Positions 8,092 through 15,141 of a DNA stretch of 17,813 nucleotides are shown piece after piece (position 1 is the first letter of the stretch; every line of letters begins with the position of its first letter). Made by a program: the position numbers and the translations under genes. This stretch comes from an uncultured Frankiales bacterium. Its GTDB lineage: Bacteria > Actinomycetota > Actinomycetes > Mycobacteriales > SCTD01. Below the pieces are notes generated by a model. The model did no database searches, had not been told where the DNA came from, and worked only from the letters and a program-made list of their open reading frames with translations. Where the stretch lies: assembly GCA_946479905.1 (NCBI GenBank), contig CAMLIA010000074.1, positions 1 to 17,813 on the forward strand. The letters are read 5' to 3'.

Positions 8092-8115
8092 TATGGCCTG
8101 GAAACCATACCATTG
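8092..8115 (-). promoter_or_regulatory. Predicted promoter/operator of the hydroxyproline operon
   Basis: The 41- to 47-bp gap below the GntR gene holds the inverted repeat TATGG (8092-8096), 8-nt spacer, CCATA (8105-8109). Its upstream arm, read on the minus strand, is TATGGT, a plausible -10 box (8109-8104). The repeat would therefore span from -10 to the transcription start, an ideal place for repression. The same arm is part of the 11-mer CAATGGTATGG (minus strand, 8115-8105), which recurs exactly at 831-841 in front of the copy-1 binding protein. The -35 is poor (TAGGCA, 8133-8128). Binding by the adjacent GntR protein is inferred. Confidence 0.5.
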
Positions 8116-8119
8116 ACGG

Positions 8120-8845
8120 TCACCGCATGCCTAGGGCCTTCTTCATCTCGGCGCGGGCGGCGTGCAGGTGCTCGCGCATGTCGCGCTCGGCAGTGTCCGG
8201 GTCCTTGTCGCCGATCGCGGCGATGACCGAGGCGTGGCCGTCCGCTGCGCGGCGGACCCGGTTGGCCACCACCTCGGGCTCGACGGGGGAGAAGAGCTCC
8301 CCCCGTGCGGCGTACATGAGCGCGGCGAGCCGCGGGCTGCGCGCGGCCTCAGCCAGCCGCCCGTGGAACATCAGGTCGGTGCGGCGGAACTCGGCACGCG
8401 AACCGGACGCACGCAGCGCCGCATCGGTCTCCTTGAGGCCGGCGAGCTCGGCCGCGGTCCGACGCGCGGCTGCGAGGCGCGCGATCTGCACCTCGACCGC
8501 CTCGCGCAGGTCCCACATGTCGTGGAACCTCGCGCGGTCGCCCCGGACCTCGGCGCGCCAGGCGGCGAACGGCTCGTCGAGGTCCGTGATGAAGGCGCCG
8601 CCCGTCACCCCTCGCCGGCGGACCAGGTAGCCCGCCTGCTCCAGGTCCAGGAGCGCCTCGCGCAGCGTGTCCCGGCTGACTCCCAGCGTCAGGGCGAGCT
8701 GGCGCTCCGCGGGCAGCCGGTCGCCAGGACCCAGCTCACCCCGGTGGACGACCTTGCGCAGGTAGGCACTGACCTGGGCCGCTGTCTTGTGCGCCCCGGC
8801 GAGCTCCAGCTCCACCCGGTCGGGCAGGAACGCCTCGCCGGCCAT
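8120..8845 (-). CDS. GntR-family transcriptional regulator (FadR/FCD subfamily)
   Basis: This is a 241-residue regulator. The N-terminal winged helix-turn-helix spans about 20-85, with the signature LGPGDRLPAERQLALTLGVS and RDTLREALLDLEQAGYL, followed by wing residues RRRGVTGGAFI. The C-terminal all-helical FCD ligand domain (about 105-235) keeps the metal-site set: Asp157 and His161 in RTDLMFHGRL, His204 in DGHASV, and His226 or His228 in REHLHAA. Such proteins bind a carboxylate effector through the metal. It lies directly upstream of the hydroxyproline operon, same strand, and a GntR regulator (HypR) also accompanies the Sinorhizobium hyp genes, so it is probably the pathway repressor. The ATG at 8845 has GGGAG 5 nt upstream. 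Divergence from the CoA-ligase operon leaves it able to act there too. Confidence 0.9.
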   Translation of the reverse strand: MAGEAFLPDRVELELAGAHKTAAQVSAYLRKVVHRGELGPGDRLPAERQLALTLGVSRDTLREALLDLEQAGYLVRRRGVTGGAFITDLDEPFAAWRAEVRGDRARFHDMWDLREAVEVQIARLAAARRTAAELAGLKETDAALRASGSRAEFRRTDLMFHGRLAEAARSPRLAALMYAARGELFSPVEPEVVANRVRRAADGHASVIAAIGDKDPDTAERDMREHLHAARAEMKKALGMR

Positions 8846-8898
8846 CTGCGCTCCCGTCCTGTCCGGATCTGCTTAACAGTGAATGAAACAACAGAACC

Positions 8899-8928
8899 TA
8901 GACGCTGCCGTGGACCCGCTCGTAGCGT
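8899..8928 (+). promoter_or_regulatory. Predicted promoter of the ligase operon (near-leaderless)
   Basis: TAGACG (8899-8904) and TAGCGT (8923-8928) are 18 nt apart, and TAGCGT ends 8 nt before the GTG at 8937. This matches the actinobacterial TANNNT layout for leaderless or near-leaderless genes. The surrounding stretch 8870-8900 is AT-rich (TTAACA at 8873-8878; GAATGAAACAAC follows), unlike coding DNA here. Confidence 0.4.
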
Positions 8929-8936
8929 CGCGCGTC

Positions 8937-10541
8937 GTGACCGTGCCGCTCGAGCTGCGGAGCCTGCCCGCCGTCCTGCGCCGGCAGGTGGCCGAGCGAC
9001 CCGATGCGGAGTACCTGCAGTTCGGCGAGCGCCCCGCGGTCACGTTCGGCGCGATCGACGCCGAGAGCACCCAGGTCGCGAACAGCCTGCGCCGGCTGGG
9101 GGTCGAGCGCGGCGACCGGGTCGCGATGATCCTGCCGAACTGCCAGGAGATCGTGACGACCTGGTTCGCCGCGGCCAAGATCGGCGCCGTCGAGGTCCCG
9201 GTCAACGTCGAGCTCCGCGGGTCGCTGCTCCGGCACGTGCTGGCGAACTCCGGCGCGGAGGTCCTCGTCTGCCACCGCGACGTCCTCGTCGAGATCGCCC
9301 CGGTCGTCAACGCGCTGACCGAGCTCCGCGTGCTGGTCGCCGTCGACAGCTCCGTCGCCGAGACGCGGGCCGCGGGCATCCGGGCGGACGCGGTGCTCGC
9401 CTGGGACGAGCTGCTCTCCGGCGACCAGACCGCGCTCGACGTGGCGGTGGGCTACGCAGACCCCATGGCCATCCTCTACACGTCCGGCACGACGGGGCCC
9501 GCCAAGGGTGCCGTCATGCCGCACCACCAGTACTGGGTCTGGGTCGACCTGTACGCCCGCAGCCTCGAGCTGACGAGCGACGACAGCTACTTCACCCCGC
9601 TGCCCCTCTTCCACGCGGACGGGCAGCTGTGGGGCGCGTACTTCCCGCTGGTGTTCGGGACCAAGGGCACCTTCGTCGACCGCTTCAGCGCCAGCCGCTA
9701 CTGGCACCAGGTCCGGGCGAGCGGAGCGACGGCCACGAACATGCTCGGGGCCATGGCGCACATCCTCTGGAAGCAGCAGCCGCGTCCCGACGACGCGGAC
9801 AACCCGTTGCGCGTGGCGCAAGCCCTGCCGATGGTGGCGATGAAGTCGGAGTTCGAGGAGCGCTTCGGCATGCGGCTGGTCACCGGCTACGGCCAGACCG
9901 AGACCAACTGGGTCTCCTACGACACGCCGTCGGTCTCGCGGCCCGGCTCGTGCGGCAAGGTCGCCGACGAGCACTTCGAGGTGCGCATCGTCGACGAGCT
10001 CGACGAGCCGCTGCCCGCCGGGTCGATCGGCGAGATCGTGGTCCGCCCGCGCGAGCCCTGGTCCATCTCGAGCGGCTACCACGCGATGCCCGAGCAGACG
10101 CAGGCGACCTGGCGCAACCTCTGGTTCCACAGCGGGGACGCGGGCTACCTCGACGACGACGGCTGGCTCTACTTCTCCGACCGCATCAAGGACGTCATCC
10201 GACGCCGCGGGTCGAACATCTCCGCCTTCGAGCTGGAGTCGGTGCTGGGGGAGCACCCGGACGTCGAGGAGTGCGCCGCGGTCGCGGTCAGCTCCGACCT
10301 CACCGAGGACGACGTCATGGTGTTCGTCGTCGTCGCCGAGTCCTCGACGCTGACCCCCGCCGCGCTGCTCGCGCACTGCCGGGCGGTCCTGCCGAAGTTC
10401 ATGGTGCCGCGCTACGTCGAGATCGGCACCGAGCGCCTTCCCCGCACTCCTACCGAGAAGATCTCCAAGCCCGCCCTGCGGGAGCGCGGGCCGGGCAAGG
10501 CGACCTGGGACGCCGACCTCGACGACTTCGTGCGCGCATGA
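8937..10541 (+). CDS. Acyl-CoA synthetase (AMP-forming; CaiC-like)
   Basis: This is an ANL-superfamily adenylating enzyme, 534 residues from the GTG at 8937 or 552 from an ATG at 8883. Numbered from the ATG, it has the P-loop YTSGTTGPAKG (199-209), GYGQTE (335-340), WFHSGD (414-419), the hinge DRIKDVIRRRG (433-443) and the C-terminal catalytic lysine Lys526 in PRTPTEKISK. It activates a carboxylic acid with ATP and CoA. The IKDVIRRRG-NIS segment resembles carnitine/crotonobetaine-CoA ligases. The GTG at 8937 is preferred because the ATG falls inside AT-rich promoter-like DNA, neither start has a Shine-Dalgarno site, and a -10 box lies 8 nt before the GTG. Its stop overlaps the next start (ATGA). 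The ThDP partner suggests a short 2-hydroxy acid substrate, an inference only. Confidence 0.88.
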   Translation: MTVPLELRSLPAVLRRQVAERPDAEYLQFGERPAVTFGAIDAESTQVANSLRRLGVERGDRVAMILPNCQEIVTTWFAAAKIGAVEVPVNVELRGSLLRHVLANSGAEVLVCHRDVLVEIAPVVNALTELRVLVAVDSSVAETRAAGIRADAVLAWDELLSGDQTALDVAVGYADPMAILYTSGTTGPAKGAVMPHHQYWVWVDLYARSLELTSDDSYFTPLPLFHADGQLWGAYFPLVFGTKGTFVDRFSASRYWHQVRASGATATNMLGAMAHILWKQQPRPDDADNPLRVAQALPMVAMKSEFEERFGMRLVTGYGQTETNWVSYDTPSVSRPGSCGKVADEHFEVRIVDELDEPLPAGSIGEIVVRPREPWSISSGYHAMPEQTQATWRNLWFHSGDAGYLDDDGWLYFSDRIKDVIRRRGSNISAFELESVLGEHPDVEECAAVAVSSDLTEDDVMVFVVVAESSTLTPAALLAHCRAVLPKFMVPRYVEIGTERLPRTPTEKISKPALRERGPGKATWDADLDDFVRA

Positions 10542-12250
10542 GCACCGTCGCCGACACGATCGCCGGGTTCCTCGCGGCCTCGGGGGTCCGCCGCGTCTAC
10601 GGCCTGACAGGCAGCCACATCAAGCCGATCTGGGAGGCGTGCTCGAAGGTCGGCATCCGCATCGTCGACGTCCGGCACGAGGTCGCCGCCGTGCACATGG
10701 CGCAGGCCGAGGCCGACCTCACCGGTTCGCTGGCGGTGGCCACCGTGACAACGGGCCCCGGCCTCACCAACGCGGTGACCGGTATCGCCGCCGCGCACGC
10801 GGGCCGCATCCCCGTGCTCGTGCTCAGCGCCCTGCCGCCGGCTGCCCAGCTCGGGCTCGGGGCGCTGGAGGAGCTCGACCAGGCCGAGCTGGTCCGCTCG
10901 ATCACCCGGCTGTCCCGCACCATCACCTCGCCGCGCCAGGTGCTCCCCTTCCTGCACGCGGCGTTCTCCGCTGCGGTCGGCGACGACGGGCTGCCCGGGC
11001 CGGTGTACCTCGACCTGCCGACCGACCTGCTGCGGCGCGAGGACACCTGGTCGGGGGAGGTCGCCGGCGCTCCGCTGCGCCCGGTGCCCGTGCCGGCCTC
11101 CGACGACTCGCTGGCGGAGGCCCGCCTCGCCCTGGCCCTCGCCCGGCGGCCGGTCGTCATCTCCGGACGCGGCGCCGCTGCGGCCGGCCCGGCGCTGCAG
11201 CGCTTCCTCGAGGCGACAGGTGCGCTGTACCTCGACACGACCGAGAGCCGCGGCCTCGTGCCGGTCGGCCACGAGGCCTACGTCCCCGCGATGCGCGCCC
11301 GGCTGATGGCCGAGGCGGACACCGTCATCACGGTGGGCCGGCGGCTCGACTTCTCGCTGGCCTACGGGTCGCCGGTCGCCTTCCGCTCGGCCACCCAGCT
11401 GGTCCGCATCGGCACCTCCTTCGAGACCCTTGCCGAGAACCGTCCCGGGACGTGCCAGGTCAAGGGCGACCCGGGGCTGGTCCTGGACGCGCTCACCGAC
11501 GCCCGGGTCGACGTCGACGCGGCGTGGCGGAGCAGCATCGTGGCGGCGGACCGCGACCGTCGAGCGTCCTGGGTCAAGAAGGCGCAGGCCACGCCGTACG
11601 GGCCCGACGACCGGATCCACCCGAACGCGCTCATCGCCGCGCTCAACGACGCGCTGGCCGGCGCCGACTGCCTCACCATCGCCGACGGTGGCGACGTCCT
11701 GTCGTTCGCGCGGGTGGGGCTGGACCCGCCGGCCCGGCTCGACACCGGCACGTTCGGCTGCCTCGGTGTGGGTGTCCCGTTCGCAGCGGCCGCGTCCGTC
11801 GTACACCCCGAGAAGGTCGTCGTCGCGCTCGTCGGGGACGGGGCCCTCGGGTTCAACGCCCTGGAGCTCGACAGCATCCGGCGTGCAGGGGCGAACCCCG
11901 TCATCGTCGTGTCGAACAACGAGGCGTGGAACATCGAGCGGCACGACCACGTGCACAACTACGCCGACAACCCCGGGTACAACACGTCGTTGCCGGGCTG
12001 CCGCTACGACCTGCTGGCGCAGTCCCTCGGGCTGTGGGCCGAGCGGGTGACCGACATCGACCGGCTCCCCGGAGCCCTCGCGGACGCGATCGCGAACGCG
12101 CCTGCCCTGCTGGACGTGCGCACGAGCCGCGAGGTGCAGTCGTCCGACTTCACCAGCGGCCTGGCCGACCTGCGCGAGCTGCACGTGCTCGCCGGTTGGG
12201 ACGACGCCGAGCGAGCCCTGCACGACCCCAACCAAGGAGACCCAGAGTGA
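10538..12250 (+). CDS. Thiamine-diphosphate-dependent enzyme (2-hydroxyacyl-CoA lyase / oxalyl-CoA decarboxylase / acetolactate synthase superfamily)
   Basis: This 570-residue protein has the three-domain ThDP architecture. The pyrimidine domain (1-170) carries catalytic Glu48 in VRHEVAAVHMAQAEA and the TTGPGLTN loop. The central domain is at about 185-345. The cofactor/diphosphate domain (about 360-550) has GDGALGFN (433-440) and metal ligand Asn461 in VVSNNEAWN, at 27 residues from Asp434 as the family requires. The following NIERHDHVHNY region is unlike the Tyr-bearing loop of oxalyl-CoA decarboxylase. The ATG at 10538 overlaps the ligase stop by 4 bp, so the ligase product is probably its substrate. 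Cleavage of a 2-hydroxyacyl-CoA to an aldehyde or ketone plus formyl-CoA fits best. A free 2-oxoacid decarboxylase or carboligase is the alternative. It ends in a 4-bp overlap with the dipeptidase gene. Confidence 0.85.
   Translation: MSTVADTIAGFLAASGVRRVYGLTGSHIKPIWEACSKVGIRIVDVRHEVAAVHMAQAEADLTGSLAVATVTTGPGLTNAVTGIAAAHAGRIPVLVLSALPPAAQLGLGALEELDQAELVRSITRLSRTITSPRQVLPFLHAAFSAAVGDDGLPGPVYLDLPTDLLRREDTWSGEVAGAPLRPVPVPASDDSLAEARLALALARRPVVISGRGAAAAGPALQRFLEATGALYLDTTESRGLVPVGHEAYVPAMRARLMAEADTVITVGRRLDFSLAYGSPVAFRSATQLVRIGTSFETLAENRPGTCQVKGDPGLVLDALTDARVDVDAAWRSSIVAADRDRRASWVKKAQATPYGPDDRIHPNALIAALNDALAGADCLTIADGGDVLSFARVGLDPPARLDTGTFGCLGVGVPFAAAASVVHPEKVVVALVGDGALGFNALELDSIRRAGANPVIVVSNNEAWNIERHDHVHNYADNPGYNTSLPGCRYDLLAQSLGLWAERVTDIDRLPGALADAIANAPALLDVRTSREVQSSDFTSGLADLRELHVLAGWDDAERALHDPNQGDPE
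12234..12239 (+). promoter_or_regulatory. Shine-Dalgarno AAGGAG for the M19 gene
   Basis: AAGGAG lies 7 nt before the GTG at 12247, inside the end of the ThDP gene. It is the strongest ribosome site of this operon and fixes the start of the M19 homologue, even though the same frame is open far upstream. Confidence 0.7.
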
Positions 12251-13242
12251 TCAACAGCTACGTCGGTGGCGTCGGGTACGACGTGATGGCCCAGCACGGC
12301 GGGATCAGCCCGGACGGGGTCCACCCGAACGTGTTGCTGGACACCTACGTCCCGCGGTGGAGCAAGGGCGGCCTGCGCGGCGCCGTCGTGCAGGTGGCCA
12401 TGTGGTCGCAGCTCGGCAACTACTTCTCCGAGATCAAGCGCAGCGAGGGCAAGCTCACGTTCTGCCGCACCCGCGAGGACTTCGACTCGATGCCCGAGGA
12501 CTCGTTCGGCATCTTCCTGTCGGTGGAGGGCCACGGCGGGTACGCCGGTGACTTCGAGGGCCTGTACACGCTCGACCACATCGGTGTCACCTGCTTCACC
12601 TTCAGCCACAACCGGCAGAACCTGCTCTGCACCGGCAGCAACGAGCCGTTCGACGGCGGTTTCACCTACCTCGGCAAGCAGACTCTCAAGGAGATCCAGC
12701 AGACCGACCTCATGGTCGACCTGGTGCACATGTCTCGCGGCTCGTTCTGGGACGCGCTCAAGTACTACGACGGCGACCTGTTCGTCTCGCACTCCAACGC
12801 CGACAAGCTCTGCCCGCACCCGCGCAACCTCACCGACGACCAGATCAAGGCGGTCGCGGAGCGCAACGGCGTCATCGGGCTCAACAGCTTCAAGGGCTAC
12901 GTGCACCCGGACCCGATGAAGGCGACGCTGTCGCACGTCCTCGACCACGCCCTCTACCTCTACGACCTGGTGGGGCCGGAGCACATGGCGCTCGGCCTCG
13001 ACTACTGCGAGTCGCCGGTCGAGATGCTCGTCCCGGTCCTCGACTGGGTCGACCCGGAGGGCGCGCACGGCATCAAGGGCCGTGGCCGCGAGCTCTACGA
13101 GCACGGCCCCGAGGGACTGGAGTTCCCGAGCGAGATGGGCAAGCTGGCCGCCGGCCTGGCCGAGCGCGGTGTCCCTCAGGGCGACATCGACCTCATCACC
13201 GGCGAGGCGTACCTCCGCATGCTCGCCCGCGCGAAGAGCTGA
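12247..13242 (+). CDS. Membrane-dipeptidase (M19) family protein with atypical first metal site
   Basis: This is a 331-residue renal-dipeptidase-fold amidohydrolase. Matched to human DPEP1 by spacing, it keeps bridging Glu94 (SVEGH), His161 (VDLVHMS), His182 (VSHSN), Arg193 (HPRNLTDDQ) and Asp252 (GLDYCES); the intervals 21, 11 and 59 agree with DPEP1 (21, 11, 58). The N-terminal His-x-Asp pair of classical members (IDGHND) is absent: the protein begins INSYVGGVGYD. A longer start could not restore it without running through the ThDP gene, and the GTG at 12247 has a good Shine-Dalgarno site. No signal peptide, so cytosolic. Expected chemistry is hydrolysis of dipeptides or related amides, but the altered metal site makes activity uncertain. 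It is translationally linked to the ThDP gene and 4 nt ahead of the S9 peptidase. Confidence 0.85.
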   Translation: MINSYVGGVGYDVMAQHGGISPDGVHPNVLLDTYVPRWSKGGLRGAVVQVAMWSQLGNYFSEIKRSEGKLTFCRTREDFDSMPEDSFGIFLSVEGHGGYAGDFEGLYTLDHIGVTCFTFSHNRQNLLCTGSNEPFDGGFTYLGKQTLKEIQQTDLMVDLVHMSRGSFWDALKYYDGDLFVSHSNADKLCPHPRNLTDDQIKAVAERNGVIGLNSFKGYVHPDPMKATLSHVLDHALYLYDLVGPEHMALGLDYCESPVEMLVPVLDWVDPEGAHGIKGRGRELYEHGPEGLEFPSEMGKLAAGLAERGVPQGDIDLITGEAYLRMLARAKS

Positions 13243-13246
13243 TCTC

Positions 13247-15124
13247 GTGTCTGACCTCATCCCGATCGAGGACCTCTTCGCCGACCCGGTCTTCTCCGGG
13301 GCCACGATCTCCTCCGACGGGGAGCGGATCGCCTACCTGGCGCCGAACCACGGGCGTACCCAGGTCTGGGTCCGTGGGGTGGACCAGGAGCACGAGGACG
13401 CGGTGTGCGTCACGCACGACCAGCGCCGCGGGATCAAGACGTACTACTGGACCGACGACCCGCGCTACCTGCTCTACCTGCAGGACACCGACGGCAACGA
13501 GGACTGGCACCTCTACCGCGTCGACCTCTCGGCGCCCGATGAGGCCGCCGTCGACCTCACCCCGATGGACCCGGGTTCCCGGGTCATGGGCGTCGAGCCG
13601 TCGAAGGGCTCGCCGGGCACGGTGCTCGTCGCCATGAACAAGCGCCCGCTCAACGTCGACACCTTCCGCATCGACGTGGCCACGGGCGAGACGACGCTGG
13701 TCGTCGAGGCGGGGGACATGAGCACGGCGGTCTTCGCCCACGACGGCGATCCCCGCTTCGTCATGGAGATGGACGAGGAGGGGACCTACAACTTCTACGC
13801 CCTGGACGGCGACGAGCGGCGCTTCCTGCACGGCGCGAGCGGTGTGGACCACCCGCTGGGCACCATGCCTGCGCAGACGACGCCTGACGGCACCGGGCTG
13901 CTGCTCGGGCTGTTCCCCGAGGGCTCGGACCACCTGGCGCTCGTGCGCATCGACGGCCTGACCGGCGAGAAGACCGTCGTGGCGGCGATCGAGGGCCACG
14001 ACCTGTGCCCGATGGGCTACTTCGGACCCCGGTGGGCGCCGTGCCTCTACACCGACCGCGCGACGGGCGAGCTCATCGCTGCTCGCTTCGTCGGTGACCG
14101 TCCCATCGTCAAGCCCCTCACCCCCGCCTTCACCGAGGTCTTCGCCGAGCTCTCGAAGCTCTCCGACGGCGTCATCGGCGGGCTGTCGTCCGACCAGCAG
14201 GGCCGCCGATGGGTCGTGAGCTTCGTGCACGACACCGAGCCCGGGCTGACCTACCTCTACGACCACGCGACCCGGTCGAGCCGGCTGCTGTTCCGCCCGT
14301 ACCCGCAGCTCGACCCTGCGCAGCTCGCGCCGATGCGGGCGGTGCACTTCGAGGCGCGTGACGGCCTGCCCCTCACGGCCTTCCTCACCGAGCCGCTGGG
14401 GGCGGACGGCCCGGTGCCGCTCGTCCTCAAGGTGCACGGCGGTCCGTGGTCGCACGACACCTGGTGCTTCGACCGCGACGCCCAGTTCTTCGCCAACCGC
14501 GGGATCGCGACGCTGCAGGTCAACTTCCGCGGTTCGACCGGATCCGGTGCGGCGCACCTCCGCGCGGGCATCGGCGAGTGGGCGGGCAAGATGCACGACG
14601 ACCTGATCGACGCCTGCGAGTGGGCGGTCAAGGAGGGCATCGCCGACCCGGCCCGGCTGGCCATCTTCGGCGGCTCCTACGGCGGCTACGCGGCGCTCGT
14701 CGGGGTCACGTTCACCCCCGACTGCTTCGCGGCGGCGGTCGACTACGTCGGGATCTCCAACCTCGCGAACTTCATGGGCAAGCAGCCGGCGGTCTTCCGG
14801 CCGGGGCAGAAGAACTGCTTCCACCGGCACATCGGCGACCCCGAGAACCCGGAGCAGCTGCCGGACCTGCTCGAGCGGTCCCCGATCACGCACGTCGACA
14901 AGATCGTGACGCCGCTGCTCGTCGTGCACGGCGCCATGGACGTGCGCGTGGTGCAGGAGGAGGCCGACCTGCTCGTCGAGGCGCTGCGCGCCCGTGGCGT
15001 GCCCGTCGAGTACCTCCTCAAGCAGGACGAGGGCCACGGGTTCCAGAACCCCGAGAACGTCATGGACATGTTCCGCACCATCGAGCGCTTCTTCGGCGAG
15101 CACCTCGGCAGCCGCACCGCCTGA
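13247..15124 (+). CDS. S9 family serine peptidase (prolyl oligopeptidase/acylaminoacyl-peptidase type)
   Basis: This is a 625-residue peptidase. Residues 1 to about 370 look like a beta-propeller, with repeated strands such as SSDGERIAYLAP, DPRYLLYLQDTDGNEDWHLYRVD and DPRFVMEMDEEGTYNFYALD. The C-terminal alpha/beta-hydrolase domain carries Ser477 in FGGSYGGYA, Asp565 in VHGAMDVRV and His597 in DEGHGFQ, a complete triad in family order. The YGGY context fits the DPP/acylaminoacyl subgroup. No signal peptide is seen, so it likely trims short peptides in the cytosol. The GTG at 13247 is 4 nt after the dipeptidase stop; the frame is open further upstream but overlaps that gene. It is the last gene of the four-gene operon and converges with a second M19-like gene 2 bp away. 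Confidence 0.9.
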   Translation: MSDLIPIEDLFADPVFSGATISSDGERIAYLAPNHGRTQVWVRGVDQEHEDAVCVTHDQRRGIKTYYWTDDPRYLLYLQDTDGNEDWHLYRVDLSAPDEAAVDLTPMDPGSRVMGVEPSKGSPGTVLVAMNKRPLNVDTFRIDVATGETTLVVEAGDMSTAVFAHDGDPRFVMEMDEEGTYNFYALDGDERRFLHGASGVDHPLGTMPAQTTPDGTGLLLGLFPEGSDHLALVRIDGLTGEKTVVAAIEGHDLCPMGYFGPRWAPCLYTDRATGELIAARFVGDRPIVKPLTPAFTEVFAELSKLSDGVIGGLSSDQQGRRWVVSFVHDTEPGLTYLYDHATRSSRLLFRPYPQLDPAQLAPMRAVHFEARDGLPLTAFLTEPLGADGPVPLVLKVHGGPWSHDTWCFDRDAQFFANRGIATLQVNFRGSTGSGAAHLRAGIGEWAGKMHDDLIDACEWAVKEGIADPARLAIFGGSYGGYAALVGVTFTPDCFAAAVDYVGISNLANFMGKQPAVFRPGQKNCFHRHIGDPENPEQLPDLLERSPITHVDKIVTPLLVVHGAMDVRVVQEEADLLVEALRARGVPVEYLLKQDEGHGFQNPENVMDMFRTIERFFGEHLGSRTA

Positions 15125-15141
15125 GGTCAGCCGAGGACCTC
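15123..15141. terminator. Hairpin at the convergent gene junction
   Basis: GAGGTC (15123-15128), a 7-nt loop and GACCTC (15136-15141) form a 6-bp stem that spans the stop codons of both convergent genes, which are only 2 bp apart. No T-run follows on either strand. It could serve as a weak bidirectional terminator, but the stem is short. Confidence 0.3.

Noticed and set aside
8162..10537. Possible long N-terminal extension of the ThDP protein through the ligase and GntR genes
   Set aside because: The frame is merely open. The extension is low complexity, and the ATG at 10538 with its ATGA overlap gives a normal family N-terminus.
10412..12235. Minus-strand open frame opposite the ThDP gene
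   Set aside because: Composition typical of antisense GC-rich shadow; the plus strand has clear ThDP motifs.
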